The notes beneath the pieces were generated by a model. It was not told the DNA's origin. It ran no database searches and saw nothing but the letters and a program-made list of their open reading frames with translations. Shown one piece after another: positions 11,364 to 22,321 of a stretch of DNA of 64,000 nt. Made by a program: the position numbers and the translations under genes. The stretch's first letter is position 1. Every line of letters begins with the position of its first letter. The stretch is taken from contig FWCC01000210.1 in NCBI GenBank assembly GCA_900169235.1, positions 1-64,000 on the forward strand. Direction: 5' to 3'. This DNA is from Zarea fungicola (lineage: Eukaryota; Ascomycota; Sordariomycetes; Hypocreales; Cordycipitaceae).

Positions 11364-13249
11364 TGTGGGGAAAAGAACAAAACAAAACACAAAAAGAAAA
11401 GAAGATCCAATTAGACTGTAAGTTTTCTTTGCACAACCATGTCGTCAAGGTTGGCTCTCTGTCGCGATTGATGTTGGTGGAGCAAAATGCTGTTTACTTT
11501 TGGCTGGCTCGTGGTAACGCGGGGCAAGTGCCGTTTTTTTTTAGTTGCGGGTTGCGGGTTGCGGGTTGCGGGTTGCGGGTTCTGTATTGACAACAGTTTG
11601 GTGATGGAAGTACATGGAGGGACGAGATGGGAATTGACAGATCCTGGAATGGTATCGGTTTTAGAGAGAGAGTGAAGTCTTGAAAAGAACCAAAAAAAAA
11701 GAGTAATTACTTGCAAGAAAAATGCTAATCATTACATGCAGTCGCCCTTTTAACTTTGTCAACCTGTCTGCACCTCTGCCACTTACACCAAACTCGGAGG
11801 CTCTGAGTGGCTAAAAGTTGCTTCTACAAATACTTGTTCACTGCAGTGCACAGTGCCATTTTACAAAACGTTTTACCCGACTCTTCTGTGATCTGGGCAA
11901 ATATTTGAATTTTCATTTTATTATTTATCATGGTTATTTTAAAGCCACAGCTTTGCCATTTGGCTTGCTCCCCTTGTCTTCCTCCCAAATAATTGGGATC
12001 GAATACTCACTCCTCACGCCTACCTATGCAGATACCTGAGTCGCCATTAAAACAAAAGGAGAGGGGCGACTAAACATGAACCCGGGAAACGCTTCTCTAA
12101 AAGGCCTTTCTGCAGGGATTCATCAAAGTCAAGTATTTACGAGGTCTCATCCGAGAAGCCGAGTGGCCGTTTCCGGCAGCAGGTCGGTCCTCCACCAGCG
12201 CCATAGCCCCAGACCAAGGCTTGGTGATGTTGTATTAGCCCTTTCGTATCGTTGCAGGGCAGAAGCCTGCTTTGCTTATCCCCCCCTCCCAGGAGTATAA
12301 CCTGTTTCGTTTAATGTCATAATTTCCGGGCTGTATTGACATTGGCTTGCAATTTGATGCTCCTTTTCTACACCAAACATATGCCTGTGGAGAGAAGTGG
12401 AGGCACCCTAATAATAAGCGCCATGGTATCCGAGATTGATGACACCGGGGTCACACGGCACAGGGTTGGTGGCTGCGGCTCCCCTGGTATGCCAAATTGT
12501 TGAGAGAGACATGTAAGGAGGGATTGGATACGCCTGTATGATCAGCACATGTGTATCTATGGCCACCGGGCAGCATTATCGGGAAATAGCTGGAGTTGGG
12601 CTGCACCGGGTACATGGTTCTCAAGTACCGACATGCAGTTATGCCCAAACCATGGCAGAAAAGGCCGTCTCACATTCGTCACCGCTAATCCAACGCCATG
12701 ATTCACAATATGCAAATGCCACAAGCAAAATGTGCAGAGTTCAAGGCAAAGCATCTCTCAAAGCATAAAAATATGTATTATAAGGTCGAGTAAAGTATAT
12801 CTCTGCCGAGGGAAATAACAAAATTAAACTCCAGACGCTCCCTCACCACCAATGGTGATTATTCCGGGCCAGCAAGGCCAGTTCTGTAGACTGTAAAAAA
12901 AAAAAAAAACAGGACAACAAAGGAATTGAAAATCAGAAGCTAAACAACAAACCAGTTTCTGTCAACTCCAAAACCAATAAAACCTAAGGTGGTTGCCGGG
13001 GCTTGTTACAGTCCGTAGCAATACCAGGGTTTGAAAAAGAAAGGAAAAAGGAAAAAGAAAACACCAAGTATATCGTAGCAGTCATGTTTAGAGTAGTCCC
13101 AAAAAGAAGAGTGTCCCTTACGCCAGCAGCCAGGCCGTGTAAGAAAAATACGAAGGACCAAAGGAAACGATTATCACAAGCCAGGCGGAGAATCCTCATT
13201 CACGCTGTCATGCTCTCCGGCAGGCAAGCAGATGACGGTAGTAGAAGAA
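11364..13249. other. intergenic region, 1.9 kb
   Basis: No gene is supported. Near the left edge lies a five-fold TTGCGGG tandem repeat (listed separately). The remainder, about 11700-13250, has only short frames without coding character, plus A-rich tracts near 12895-12910 and 13035-13060. The right part may be the 3' flank of the 131-aa gene. Confidence 0.4.
11545..11581 (+). repeat. TTGCGGG x5 tandem repeat, potential G-quadruplex
   Basis: Five perfect copies of the 7-mer TTGCGGG in a row. Each GGG is separated by a 4-base TTGC loop, which fits a canonical intramolecular G-quadruplex on the + strand. It sits about 180 bp upstream of the MIS14 start, on the template strand of that gene. 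Confidence 0.85.
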
Positions 13250-13916
13250 CTATTGAGGCAGCATGTCTCGCAGCTCCTCATCGGTGAGGCGGATCTCGTG
13301 AACGGGCTCTCGTCGGTTCTCGAGGGGAACGTAGTCGCAGTCGAGGTAGGAAGGGAGAAATATTTCTGTTGGTTGTACAGTGCGGTTAGTGGCTGTGGAC
13401 GGGGAAAGTCGGGTATTCGGTTGGGCCACTGTACCAGGGTTCCAGTCGAAGCCTTGGGAGGAGGAGAGGTATGTAATCTGAGAAATGGTCAGTAAAAAGC
13501 GTTCAAAATTCTGTGGATAGGCCGAGTCGAACAAGTCGTGGAGGACCATCAGGGTCACCAATGTTAATCACAGTCGTCTCCTCTTTGGAGAGTGCTGTGC
13601 CTATCACCGCAACCATTAGCCAACTTTGCCGAGTTTGGGGGGGTGGAAAGAGAAAGAAAAAAAGGCGTCAAAGACAGAAGAACCATCATGGAAACCTCTA
13701 GATTGCGGCAAAGAAAAAAAACAATATTTTACAACATGTAGACATACTCAGTAGACTCGCTCGGCGGCCATGGACTGGATTCGTAGCCGATGACGGAGTG
13801 GATGCGGCAGATGACGGTGAATCTGAGTACGAGCTGGCCGAGGAGCTGGACATGGCTTTGGGGGTGCAGAGGCCGTCGTTATTTCGTCGAGTGGGAATGG
13901 CGATGGACGAAGACAT
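13250..13916 (-). CDS. small conserved protein of 131 aa, four exons, function unknown
   Basis: Reconstructed from four exons: 13748..13916, 13533..13600, 13435..13477 and 13250..13365. Lengths 169+68+43+116 = 396 nt, an exact frame, and all junctions are GT...AG (donors GTATGT, GTTCGA, GTACAG). The protein begins MSSSIAIPTRRNNDGLCTPK with a Ser-rich stretch, then SKEETTVINIGDPDGPPRL, ITYLSSSQGFDWNPEIFLPS, YLDCDYVPLENRREPVHEI and a terminal LTDEELRDMLPQ. The C-terminal half looks folded and strongly constrained, while the N-terminal half looks disordered and phosphorylatable. No catalytic motif, signal or TM helix is visible. I have a general memory of similar small Sordariomycete proteins but no named family. 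The GTTCGA donor is unusual, though the reading frame demands it. Confidence 0.72.
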
Positions 13917-15562
13917 GATGACTTTGGTGAGATACAGGCCCAAAAAAAATTCCCCGTAGAAAAAAGTGCTGTAAAGCTTGGAAGGATGAAGGTAGTTGAG
14001 AAGTTGGAGGTCGAGAGTTTGTTACTAGACAGCTTGGTGGCTTTGGGTTGGCTCAGAAAGCCCCGCTGTTGCGTAGAGGACTAGAGGGTGACTGGGATCC
14101 GACACCCAGTAGCGCCTAGGTACTAAACGTGCTAAAAAGGCAGTGTACCAGCCCAAGACAGGGGACTAGGTAGGCTCAGGTGACGGATGGGTCTAGTGCG
14201 AAAGCACGGAGAGAGGAGAATAGTTGGTGAGACGTGGGAAACGGAGGCACGGAAGCGATGGAAAGAGAGGAGACGGGGCCGTCAGAGGCAAGTCGAAGAT
14301 GTTGCTTTTGTACGATTGTGGTGGATGTTTGCTCTGAGAGGATGACAAGAGGAGGAGGTTGAGAGTTTAGGCAGCTGGGCAAAGTGACTGGGCTATGGGA
14401 TGCTGGTGGCCACCAATCTCCACCTGCATTGCAGTGCATTGCAACCCGGGCATAGTAGCAAAGGAGGTAGGTACCTTCGTAGTGAGAGGTACCTATGAGC
14501 TCGGGTTAGTACAAGGTTTGCGTGGCTTGTGTATCAAGGCACTATTTGGTGCACGTTGGTGGCTCTCAGCCTTGATACAGGTAGGTGTTACATAAGTAGG
14601 TAGGTTGGTAGGCACGTAGAAGCGCCAGTGGAAGATGGCTTGTGAGGCTGGGATGGGTCTCTTTTTGAGGCAGTTTGAGGCGGCGTCGTGACGTGCAAGA
14701 GCTCAACGTAGTATGTACACCTCCGCTTGCACTTTATCAAAAAAGAAAAAAAAAAAAAAGAAGAAAAAAAAAACAGCTCGCAGTGGTTTATCCATCTCTT
14801 TCTCGTCGCTTTGCTAAATGAACTGGTGGTTGCGATAACAGTCACCACGCCGTCCTTGGTACTTGTCAGACTTCAAACCAGTCAGACGCAATCAGGGTCG
14901 CCGCAATGAGACCCGTTGGCTAGTGGGGCAGCATGCAGGTCTCCACGATTTATAGGTACCGCTCCCCCAAGTTTCCACCAAAGGGTACTTTACATCGCAA
15001 TGTCACTGATCACTGATCGGAAGGTGGGTGGTTAGTGTGCAGGCTTGCAGGCTTGCCGACTAGAGGCAATGGGGTAACCTGAAATGGTAGTACTACTGTA
15101 GAAACACCCAAACTCCCTACTAGTAACAACCAGTAAACAAACATTGTGATAGTAATACTTTGTACATATTATACAACCTACCGCGGAGGTCGGCCCAGTC
15201 AAGAAGATAGATAAAAAAAAAATAAAAAAAAAGCATTTCTTTTTTTTCTTCTCGTTTTTCCGTATTAGTCGACGCCAAGAAGGAAATGCCCATGATACGC
15301 CGCCTTGCTTGTCACTATCACCACCCACCCCTCTGTCTCAACTCGCTGTCCGGGAAGCTACCTAGTTATACAGGCAGTTGCAAATAAAAAGAAGTAGGTA
15401 GTTTGCTATTGCACCTCGTAAAAGCGGCCTAGACTCGAAACCCCACTGTTCACAAGAAAACAACAGCAACACCTTGACACTCGAGAAAACAATGCCCGTT
15501 TCAACCAAGATATCCCCATTAACTGAAACCCATCTACATAAGTAGTAATCTACCTCTTCCAT
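13917..15562. other. intergenic region upstream of the 131-aa gene
   Basis: No gene is supported. The first 500 bases or so are probably leader of the 131-aa gene (pyrimidine-rich on the - strand). TACC/GGTA-rich palindromic tracts lie near 14464-14495 and 14583-14620, A-rich runs near 14740-14775, and T/A runs near 15215-15250. Confidence 0.4.
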
Positions 15563-17209
15563 CTAGTGCATGTGATTCAGCGCCGCTAAATTCGCCCGTC
15601 GTTTAATCTTGCTCAGCTCCTCCCGCCTCTGTACCCAACCCGTCCCTTGCAACCGCAGCTGCGCCGTCGCGTTCGCAAGATTCAAACCAAGCACCCTTTC
15701 CACATACTTGGGCAGCTCCGTGTTATCGCGGATACCGCCAATCAACGCCCGCATCCCGCTCATCCGCTTGCTGCCGGCTGCCGCTCCGTACAGGTTCACG
15801 TCGACGCTGGTGTGGCCCGTCGTCGACCAGTCGATGCGCGCCCTCGCCGCCAGCTCATTGCCCATGGCCACAATGAGCGCGTCGCTGCCGCTCTTCTTGA
15901 ACTTGGCCAGCATCGCATCGAACTTCTCCTCCGTGACGTTGCCGAGGCCGTACTGAGGCAGCAGCTCGCCGCGAAAGTAACGGGTTGCGTCGTTGCCCTT
16001 GTACTTCCCCAGGAGATCGACGAGGAACTCACTCGTCCGCGCGGCCTCGGCCAGGGGACGCGGGTCCCATTTCCCGGGAAGTGTGAGGCCACCCGTCTCG
16101 TGGTCGGCGGCGGATATGAGCTGCGTGTCCGGGTGCGCGGCCACATAGTCGGCGAGGTACGCCATGACCTCGTTGTACATGAGGATGTCGTGGATGTGAC
16201 CCGGCGCATCGTTGGAGTGCCCGGCGTGATCGATGCGCGAGGCTTCAATCATGATGAAATATCCTTGCTGTCCACCCTTGGAGCCTTCTTCCAGCGACGC
16301 CAGCGCAACCTTTGTCATGTCCAGCAGCGACGGCTCCTTGCTCTCATCGCGATCCAGCTCATACGCCATGTGGCTGTTGGCAAACAGGCCAAGAAAGGGC
16401 AGAGGAATTTTAGCCCCTGAAATGGCTCTGTCAAAGGCGACACGATCGTCCGCGTACTTGTAGCCCTTACCCTTGGCCCATGTAATGAGGTCGACGTCGT
16501 CGGTGCGCTTACCGCCATCTTTTGTTGTGAGATACTGTCGACGGCCACCGCCGAGGATGAGATCAAGGTAGGGGCCAAGGGGGTGCATGTAGCCAATCTG
16601 CTGCGCCGCAATCTCGTTTTCTGAGTTGCGGTCGAGAACGTGCGAGCAGTAGCACGCTGGTGTAGCGTGCGTGATGCGCGATGTTGCGATCAACCCAGTC
16701 TTGAAACCACTGAGATGGGCGGCCTCGAGAATAGAACCGACAAGCTGGCCATCTTCGTCCACAGCAATGGCTAGAAAAAATAGTGAGATGAAGCGCCATT
16801 TACATTACACCCGATTGTTGTAGAAACATACCGCCGTTGTATGTCTTGATGCCGCAGGCAAAGGCAGTTGCAGAGGCTGCTGAGTCGGTAACAAGGTTGT
16901 CAGCCGCCTGTGTGCGAACTGTTCCAATAGACTATATAATCAGTCAGCATTTGATCAAGTAGTGGGCGTTTCATGTACGCTGCCCACCATGTTGTCGACA
17001 CCAATCATGGCAGAGTTTGGTCGGCCAGGCGAGCTCTTGCCAGAGATGATGCTTTCATAATAGCGTGCCAAGGTCTGTGAGGTTGGACCATAGCCATCCG
17101 GCACAACGTAGATGAAGCTACGGGCCCGTGGAGTGCAGGTTGCATTGACCAGTGAGCCGAATACGGCCAGGACTCCCACAACTGCGGCGGCAGAGGAACG
17201 GTACAACAT
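15563..17209 (-). CDS. secreted alkaline phosphatase
   Basis: Alkaline phosphatase family phosphomonoesterase; hydrolyses phosphate esters through a phosphoserine intermediate using bound Zn/Mg. Exons 16988..17209, 16832..16931 and 15563..16770 (introns GTGGGC, GTATGT) give 509 aa. The N-terminus MLYRSSAAAVVGVLAVFGSLVNA is a cleavable signal peptide; there is no separate membrane anchor as in vacuolar Pho8. Motifs present: PDG after the signal, TDSAASATAF with the nucleophile Ser at about residue 91, THATPA, ASRIDHAGHSNDA, ADHETGGLTLPG, and a C-terminal TTGHTSVDV metal-binding His region. The first metal motif reads VPDGYG rather than the bacterial GDGMG, which is usual for this fungal subgroup. 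Secretion to wall or medium for phosphate scavenging is inferred from the signal peptide. Confidence 0.92.
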
Positions 17210-19648
17210 GGTGGCAACTGAATTCCAGATTCAAATATGTGTCAGACAACGATTGGAATCAAAGTTCCGAAAGGGCGGTTGTGGTGACTACTTGACTCAT
17301 TTCTCAATTTTTATATCTTGTAGCCTTTCTCTGGCGGAATCCCACTCGTCTTGGCGAGCCAAGACGCTCTACAGCCTGGTGGACGACTATTTACATTGAT
17401 TGGCAGTTATTCTGTAGCAGTTGCAAGTCTTTATGGAGCATTGACTGACATTATACCGAGTATTTGAGGCAGGTGCTTTGTTGGGACCCGTAGACGAGCT
17501 GCGTTTACCCGCTAATGTGGAGGATGGTATGGCGAGCCAATGCTGCTGGAGCGGGCTGTATTATAGTAGAGAAACGCTTGGTTCTGCAGAGAAGGTACAC
17601 GTGTTGGACTGCTTGTACGGTCTGGGAGCGTCGAAATAAAAAGGCCAATGGCCTGGTCACTTTTTACTTGGCTGCTTTTTATGGCGATAGTTGTGGCCGC
17701 GACAGACAGCACAAGATACTAGCAGACGTCCAGAAATGTCAATATTAAATCGAGATTTGATATTTAGCTACTATAAATTAGATGAGATAAAGGTATGGAT
17801 TGAAAGTAACAGCTGTGAAACGATTCTCCAAATCCGTTGATCTGAAGGCAAACACTCCGTGAAGGGTTGACCTTGCATAGTACTTACTGTGTTAACTTTA
17901 ACTTCCAGGGACAAGCTTCTTTCTCTGGATTGGCTCTAACAACTATTCTCAGTAGCATTGCCCAGAAAATGTTACGCTGAACACTGAATGCCAAGATGTC
18001 ATGGGCCGCTGCGATCCGCCCGCACCATAACACGGCACCACGTGTGTCTTGGCAAAACAAACACAGCACCTACCATGTAGCGCTTCTACTACACAATGCA
18101 GGTTCAAGTACTCATTTACCCAAATTGAACACTGGCTTTCTTGGCGACAGTGTTCTGCTTCCTGCCAATTAGGACTTGGTCAGCAAATCTGATCATTCTT
18201 AGCCTCAGAGATGTCTTTGAAAGCAGGAATGACGGACGATGCGATAAAGGAGCAGATTCAGACGCAAAGACAAGCAGTATCATGTTTAGTAGCTTCTGAT
18301 AACCTAATTTCGGTTAGTAAAATTTCCCTGTAACATGTTTTTATCGCGTAGGCTGTGGTGTCTGCGGGCTTGCCTTATCCTGCGGCCTGTTGACGGGGTC
18401 TGCGAGTGTGCCACGACGGTAGATTGATTGTGTCAATTCGGTCAAGTAAATAGCCAGACTGATATTCAGAGAGACTTTCAGTTGTTTCTACATGTACCAT
18501 CCTGTTTTGCATGTCCTCTTCCATCTTAATGCTTATATCGTACCATGACTGCTCGGCATGCGGGTGTGATGAAGAGGAAGAAAAAAAATTAAAATTGAAA
18601 AAAAAAAAATTGTTAAAGATGCTAGTAGAGGTTGAAATAAATACGGCTTTCAGGGCGGCATTAATATGCTGGCCTTCTCAATGTTTGGCGTAGAATCGGC
18701 GTTCTGTTTCGACTGCCAACGCGGCCTGACCTGTTTGAGGCCCAATGCTCGACTGGTAATGTTACGCTGTCAATGAGCTGGGCGCCGGGGGAAACCGGCT
18801 AAAATTACACTTTGCGGTTCTTCTAATGGGCGACTGAAGCTGGTGAAAATACATGCAAAGACTTGGATACCGTGGAAGCATGGAAGCGAATTTACGTCCC
18901 TGCGTTGGCCCGCACTAATTGGCTTGGGAGGGCGTTTACTAGTGTGATCGGCATACGGGGCAATGATTTTCTCAAGTCTGGGCGGCTTACTTGTTTGGCA
19001 AATGATGTTGCGGAAGGGAAACCAGAATGGTAAATGTTGGGGCTGAGAGTTTACAGCCACTGCTCAAGCTACTTGTGTATCATTATCAATATGCTAAATA
19101 AATGCGAACTATTTTACCCAAGTTACGCGGGCATACCTACTCCTTACACGTGCAGTAGCATTGCCGATGTAAGTGTGGCAATGTAAATAATTGCAAAGAC
19201 CAAAAACTGCAATTGAATCCTAGATGGACATCTTTAGGTGCCGGTTAACCGCCAAGACTTTGATTTAGATTGATGGCGCACATCGCCGTCCTTTGTGTTC
19301 GCCGCCACAATATGCAGGTACGGGAAGAGTGGATAACCCGTGGCTGTGGCTATGGCTGTGGCTGTGGCCATGAAATGTATCACGTGATGTAGATTACCTT
19401 AGTCAGCCTCTGGTCACGATGGCTGCGTAGCTCTTGGACGCCTAGCCAGGATCAGGCTTGTCGCCAGCAGAGCATAGCTTACCCTTTGGTTACGCATCCT
19501 CTCACCTCACCATCGCTGCTTCCAATTTAACTGCCGAGCCCTTGCAACACCGCCACAGCTGAGCTTGTTTACAGACGAACTTACAGGCACTCTCCGCATT
19601 GTATAGTCAACCGCATCATTACACAACCCGCCGCAGCCAGCAGTCACC
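17210..19648. other. intergenic region, divergent alkaline phosphatase / RPT3, 2.4 kb
   Basis: No gene is supported. A near-tandem GTGGCT hexamer array lies at about 19340-19370, followed by CACGTGAT at 19381. The last 150 bases before RPT3 are CA-rich leader. A/T runs occur near 18580-18615. Confidence 0.4.
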
Positions 19649-21084
19649 ATGGGCGACGTCGCAGTCGAGAGCGCCCACGCGCCAGCTCATAAGAAGGCCG
19701 CGCCTTCAATAATCCCAACCATTGACCACTTTGAGGGTCTTTCGACCGAAGGGGGAGACGATTATGCCACACTGAAGAAGCTTCAGAGACAATTAGAGTA
19801 TGTCGGCCTCTGTGTCGCCAGGGTGGTTCCGTTTGGAGTTTCAAGTGGCAATATGCTGACCTGACGCAGATACATTCAACTACAGGAAGAGTACATCAAG
19901 GATGAGCAAAGGTTTGCGTCGACCCGCAACCCGTACTAGGATGCAATCTGACAACCAGCAGGAGTCTGAAGCGCGAGCTCGTTCGTGCCCAGGAAGAGAT
20001 CAAGAGAATCCAGAGTGTGCCGCTGGTTATCGGCCAGTTCATGGAAGCAATCGACCAAAAGTACGTCGTTGCCATGACAGAATTTAATTCAGCAGCATCA
20101 TTAACTTGATACAGTACCGGTATTGTGCAATCCAGCACCGGTAACAACTACGTCGTCCGTATCCTTTCCACCCTCGACCGCGAACAGCTCAAACCCTCGT
20201 CCTCAGTCGCCCTCCATAGACACTCCAATGCACTTGTCGACATTCTGCCCCCAGAGGCCGACTCCTCCATCGCCATGCTCGGCGCCGACGAGAAGCCCGA
20301 CGTAACGTACGCAGACGTCGGTGGACTTGACATGCAGAAGCAGGAGATTCGCGAGGCCGTCGAGCTGCCCTTGACGCACTTTGACCTCTACAAGCAGATC
20401 GGTATCGACCCCCCGCGTGGTGTCCTGCTCTACGGCCCCCCCGGTACCGGAAAGACCATGCTGGTCAAGGCCGTCGCCAACTCGACAACGGCGAGCTTCA
20501 TCCGCGTCGTAGGCTCCGAGTTTGTGCAAAAGTACCTCGGTGAAGGCCCCCGCATGGTCCGCGACGTCTTCCGCATGGCCCGCGAGAACTCGCCCTCCAT
20601 CATCTTCATTGACGAGATCGACGCCATTGCTACGAAGCGCTTCGACGCTCAGACAGGTGCCGATCGCGAAGTTCAGCGTATTCTGCTCGAGCTTCTGAAT
20701 CAAATGGACGGTTTCGACCAGACCTCAAACGTCAAGGTTATCATGGCCACGAACCGCGCCGACACCCTCGACCCCGCGCTGCTGCGTCCTGGTCGCCTGG
20801 ACCGCAAAATCGAGTTCCCCTCGCTGCGTGATCGCCGCGAGCGCCGCCTCATCTTTAGCACCATTGCCGGCAAGATGAGCCTGGCGCCCGAGGTGGACCT
20901 CGACAGCCTCATTGTGCGCAACGATCCCCTGTCTGGTGCCATTATTGCGGCTATTATGCAGGAAGCTGGTCTGCGTGCGGTACGCAAGAATAGGTACAAC
21001 ATCATTCAGAGCGATTTGGAGGACGCCTACTCGAGTCAAGTCAAGGGTACGAGCGAGGACAACAAGTTTGACTTCTACAAATAA
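19649..21084 (+). CDS. rpt3: 26S proteasome AAA-ATPase subunit Rpt3 (6B)
   Basis: One of six ATPases in the proteasome base; unfolds and threads substrates into the 20S core. Exons 19649..19797, 19870..19911, 19962..20060 and 20115..21084 join exactly to 419 aa. The N-terminal coiled coil ([18 protein letters not shown]) is split by three small introns, then comes an OB-fold segment. Walker A GPPGTGKT is at about 204-211, Walker B FIDEID at about 261-266, and the second region of homology [20 protein letters not shown] is present. The C-terminus DNKFDFYK carries the HbYX motif that docks into the 20S alpha ring and is characteristic of Rpt3. Codon use is strongly biased, as in highly expressed genes. 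Confidence 0.97.
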
Positions 21085-22321
21085 GCCTATTTGTCTTACA
21101 GCCGTGCGGGAGTCGGGCAGTTGGGGAATCGTGGGTGGCATCGGGATTGTATCACATATAAACCTAGTGTAAAATCACAATATAGAAGATTTTATGACCA
21201 TACCAATCTCACTGTATGACTTTTCGCGATGCTATGAGAGTTCGTATCGTTGAAATGATCATAAGAAATGTCTCAAATTCTGAATTAGGTGTGACATAAT
21301 TCTATAGAAGGTGTCATAGATGTGGCACGGGCTCTTTCCGGCTGTGAGTTTGGTCAATTTGCTGGAAGGCGGCTCATATTTGTAAACCTACGTTGGGAAG
21401 AGACAGTGATGAGGGCGAGGGTGTTCTCAGGCAATGGGATGATTCAAAGTTGTTGGCTCATACTCCTTTGTTTTAGTTTAGGTCTGGGACTCACTTTATC
21501 CTCTCTTTCCTTTCCTTTCCTTTTCCCATTCCTTTTCTCTAAGAATGATAATGACTACATGTCATGCTTTACTCCGTCTTACAGAGACCCGTCGGTAACT
21601 AGACACACTGCCACTGGCTTTCAAGTTTTCCTAGGCAGAAAACTGCATTACATCTACCCCTATCTCATTAACCACTGTAAAAGCAAAGGAGAGAAGGGGA
21701 AAAAAGAGCATGCGGCTGATGAAATACAACATCATCCACCCGCAGAACTTGAGCGACACTACAATGGTCCACACGGTATTACCCGGGATCTTCACTGTCT
21801 TCCCAAACAGGCAATTGCCTTGAGCGACTGGGCCGTCATGAAAACTAAACGGGGCTATACAGTACGCCATCAGTCAGTTGTAGCTGACAGCATCATAAAA
21901 CTTTTATTCCATCCGGTCCAAAGTCTCTAGTTTTGGATCACTATATCCAGTATTTTGTATAAATAAATCCATAGCGTGTGCTATCCCATTCTATCATTCC
22001 AAGAAAAAGGAGGCAAGGGAAAGTCCTTCATATCATAAATACAACTCCCGTTCAAGTCAATCCAACATGGCTTTCATGACAATGACATCAGGTGAAAGGT
22101 TAAAAGGTATAAAACAGAGCCAGGCCTCCAGGCTGTCCGGAGGCGCAGTACAGAGACACAGACTGCTCTCCGTTAACTAATTAGAGGGTTAGTTGCAAGC
22201 AGTGCCCGACTGCTGTAGCAAATGAGAAGAATAAGAAAAAAACGCCGGCTTTGCCATGCAAATACAAAAAAAAAGTAGAAACGAAGAGAAAAGTGCTACA
22301 TCAAAGAGGCTGGATATAAAA
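21085..22321. other. convergent intergenic region RPT3 / LST7
   Basis: 3' flanks of two convergent genes. A 202-codon open frame at 21322-21930 has a composition unlike the neighbours and no recognisable domain. A CTTTCC-rich pyrimidine tract lies near 21500-21540. No gene is supported. Confidence 0.4.

Noticed and set aside
15647..16420. 257-codon frame antisense to alkaline phosphatase
   Set aside because: Complement of a coding exon with GC-rich third positions.
21322..21930. 202-codon frame in the RPT3/LST7 spacer
   Set aside because: No domain, no codon bias, contains pyrimidine-tract translation; likely UTR.
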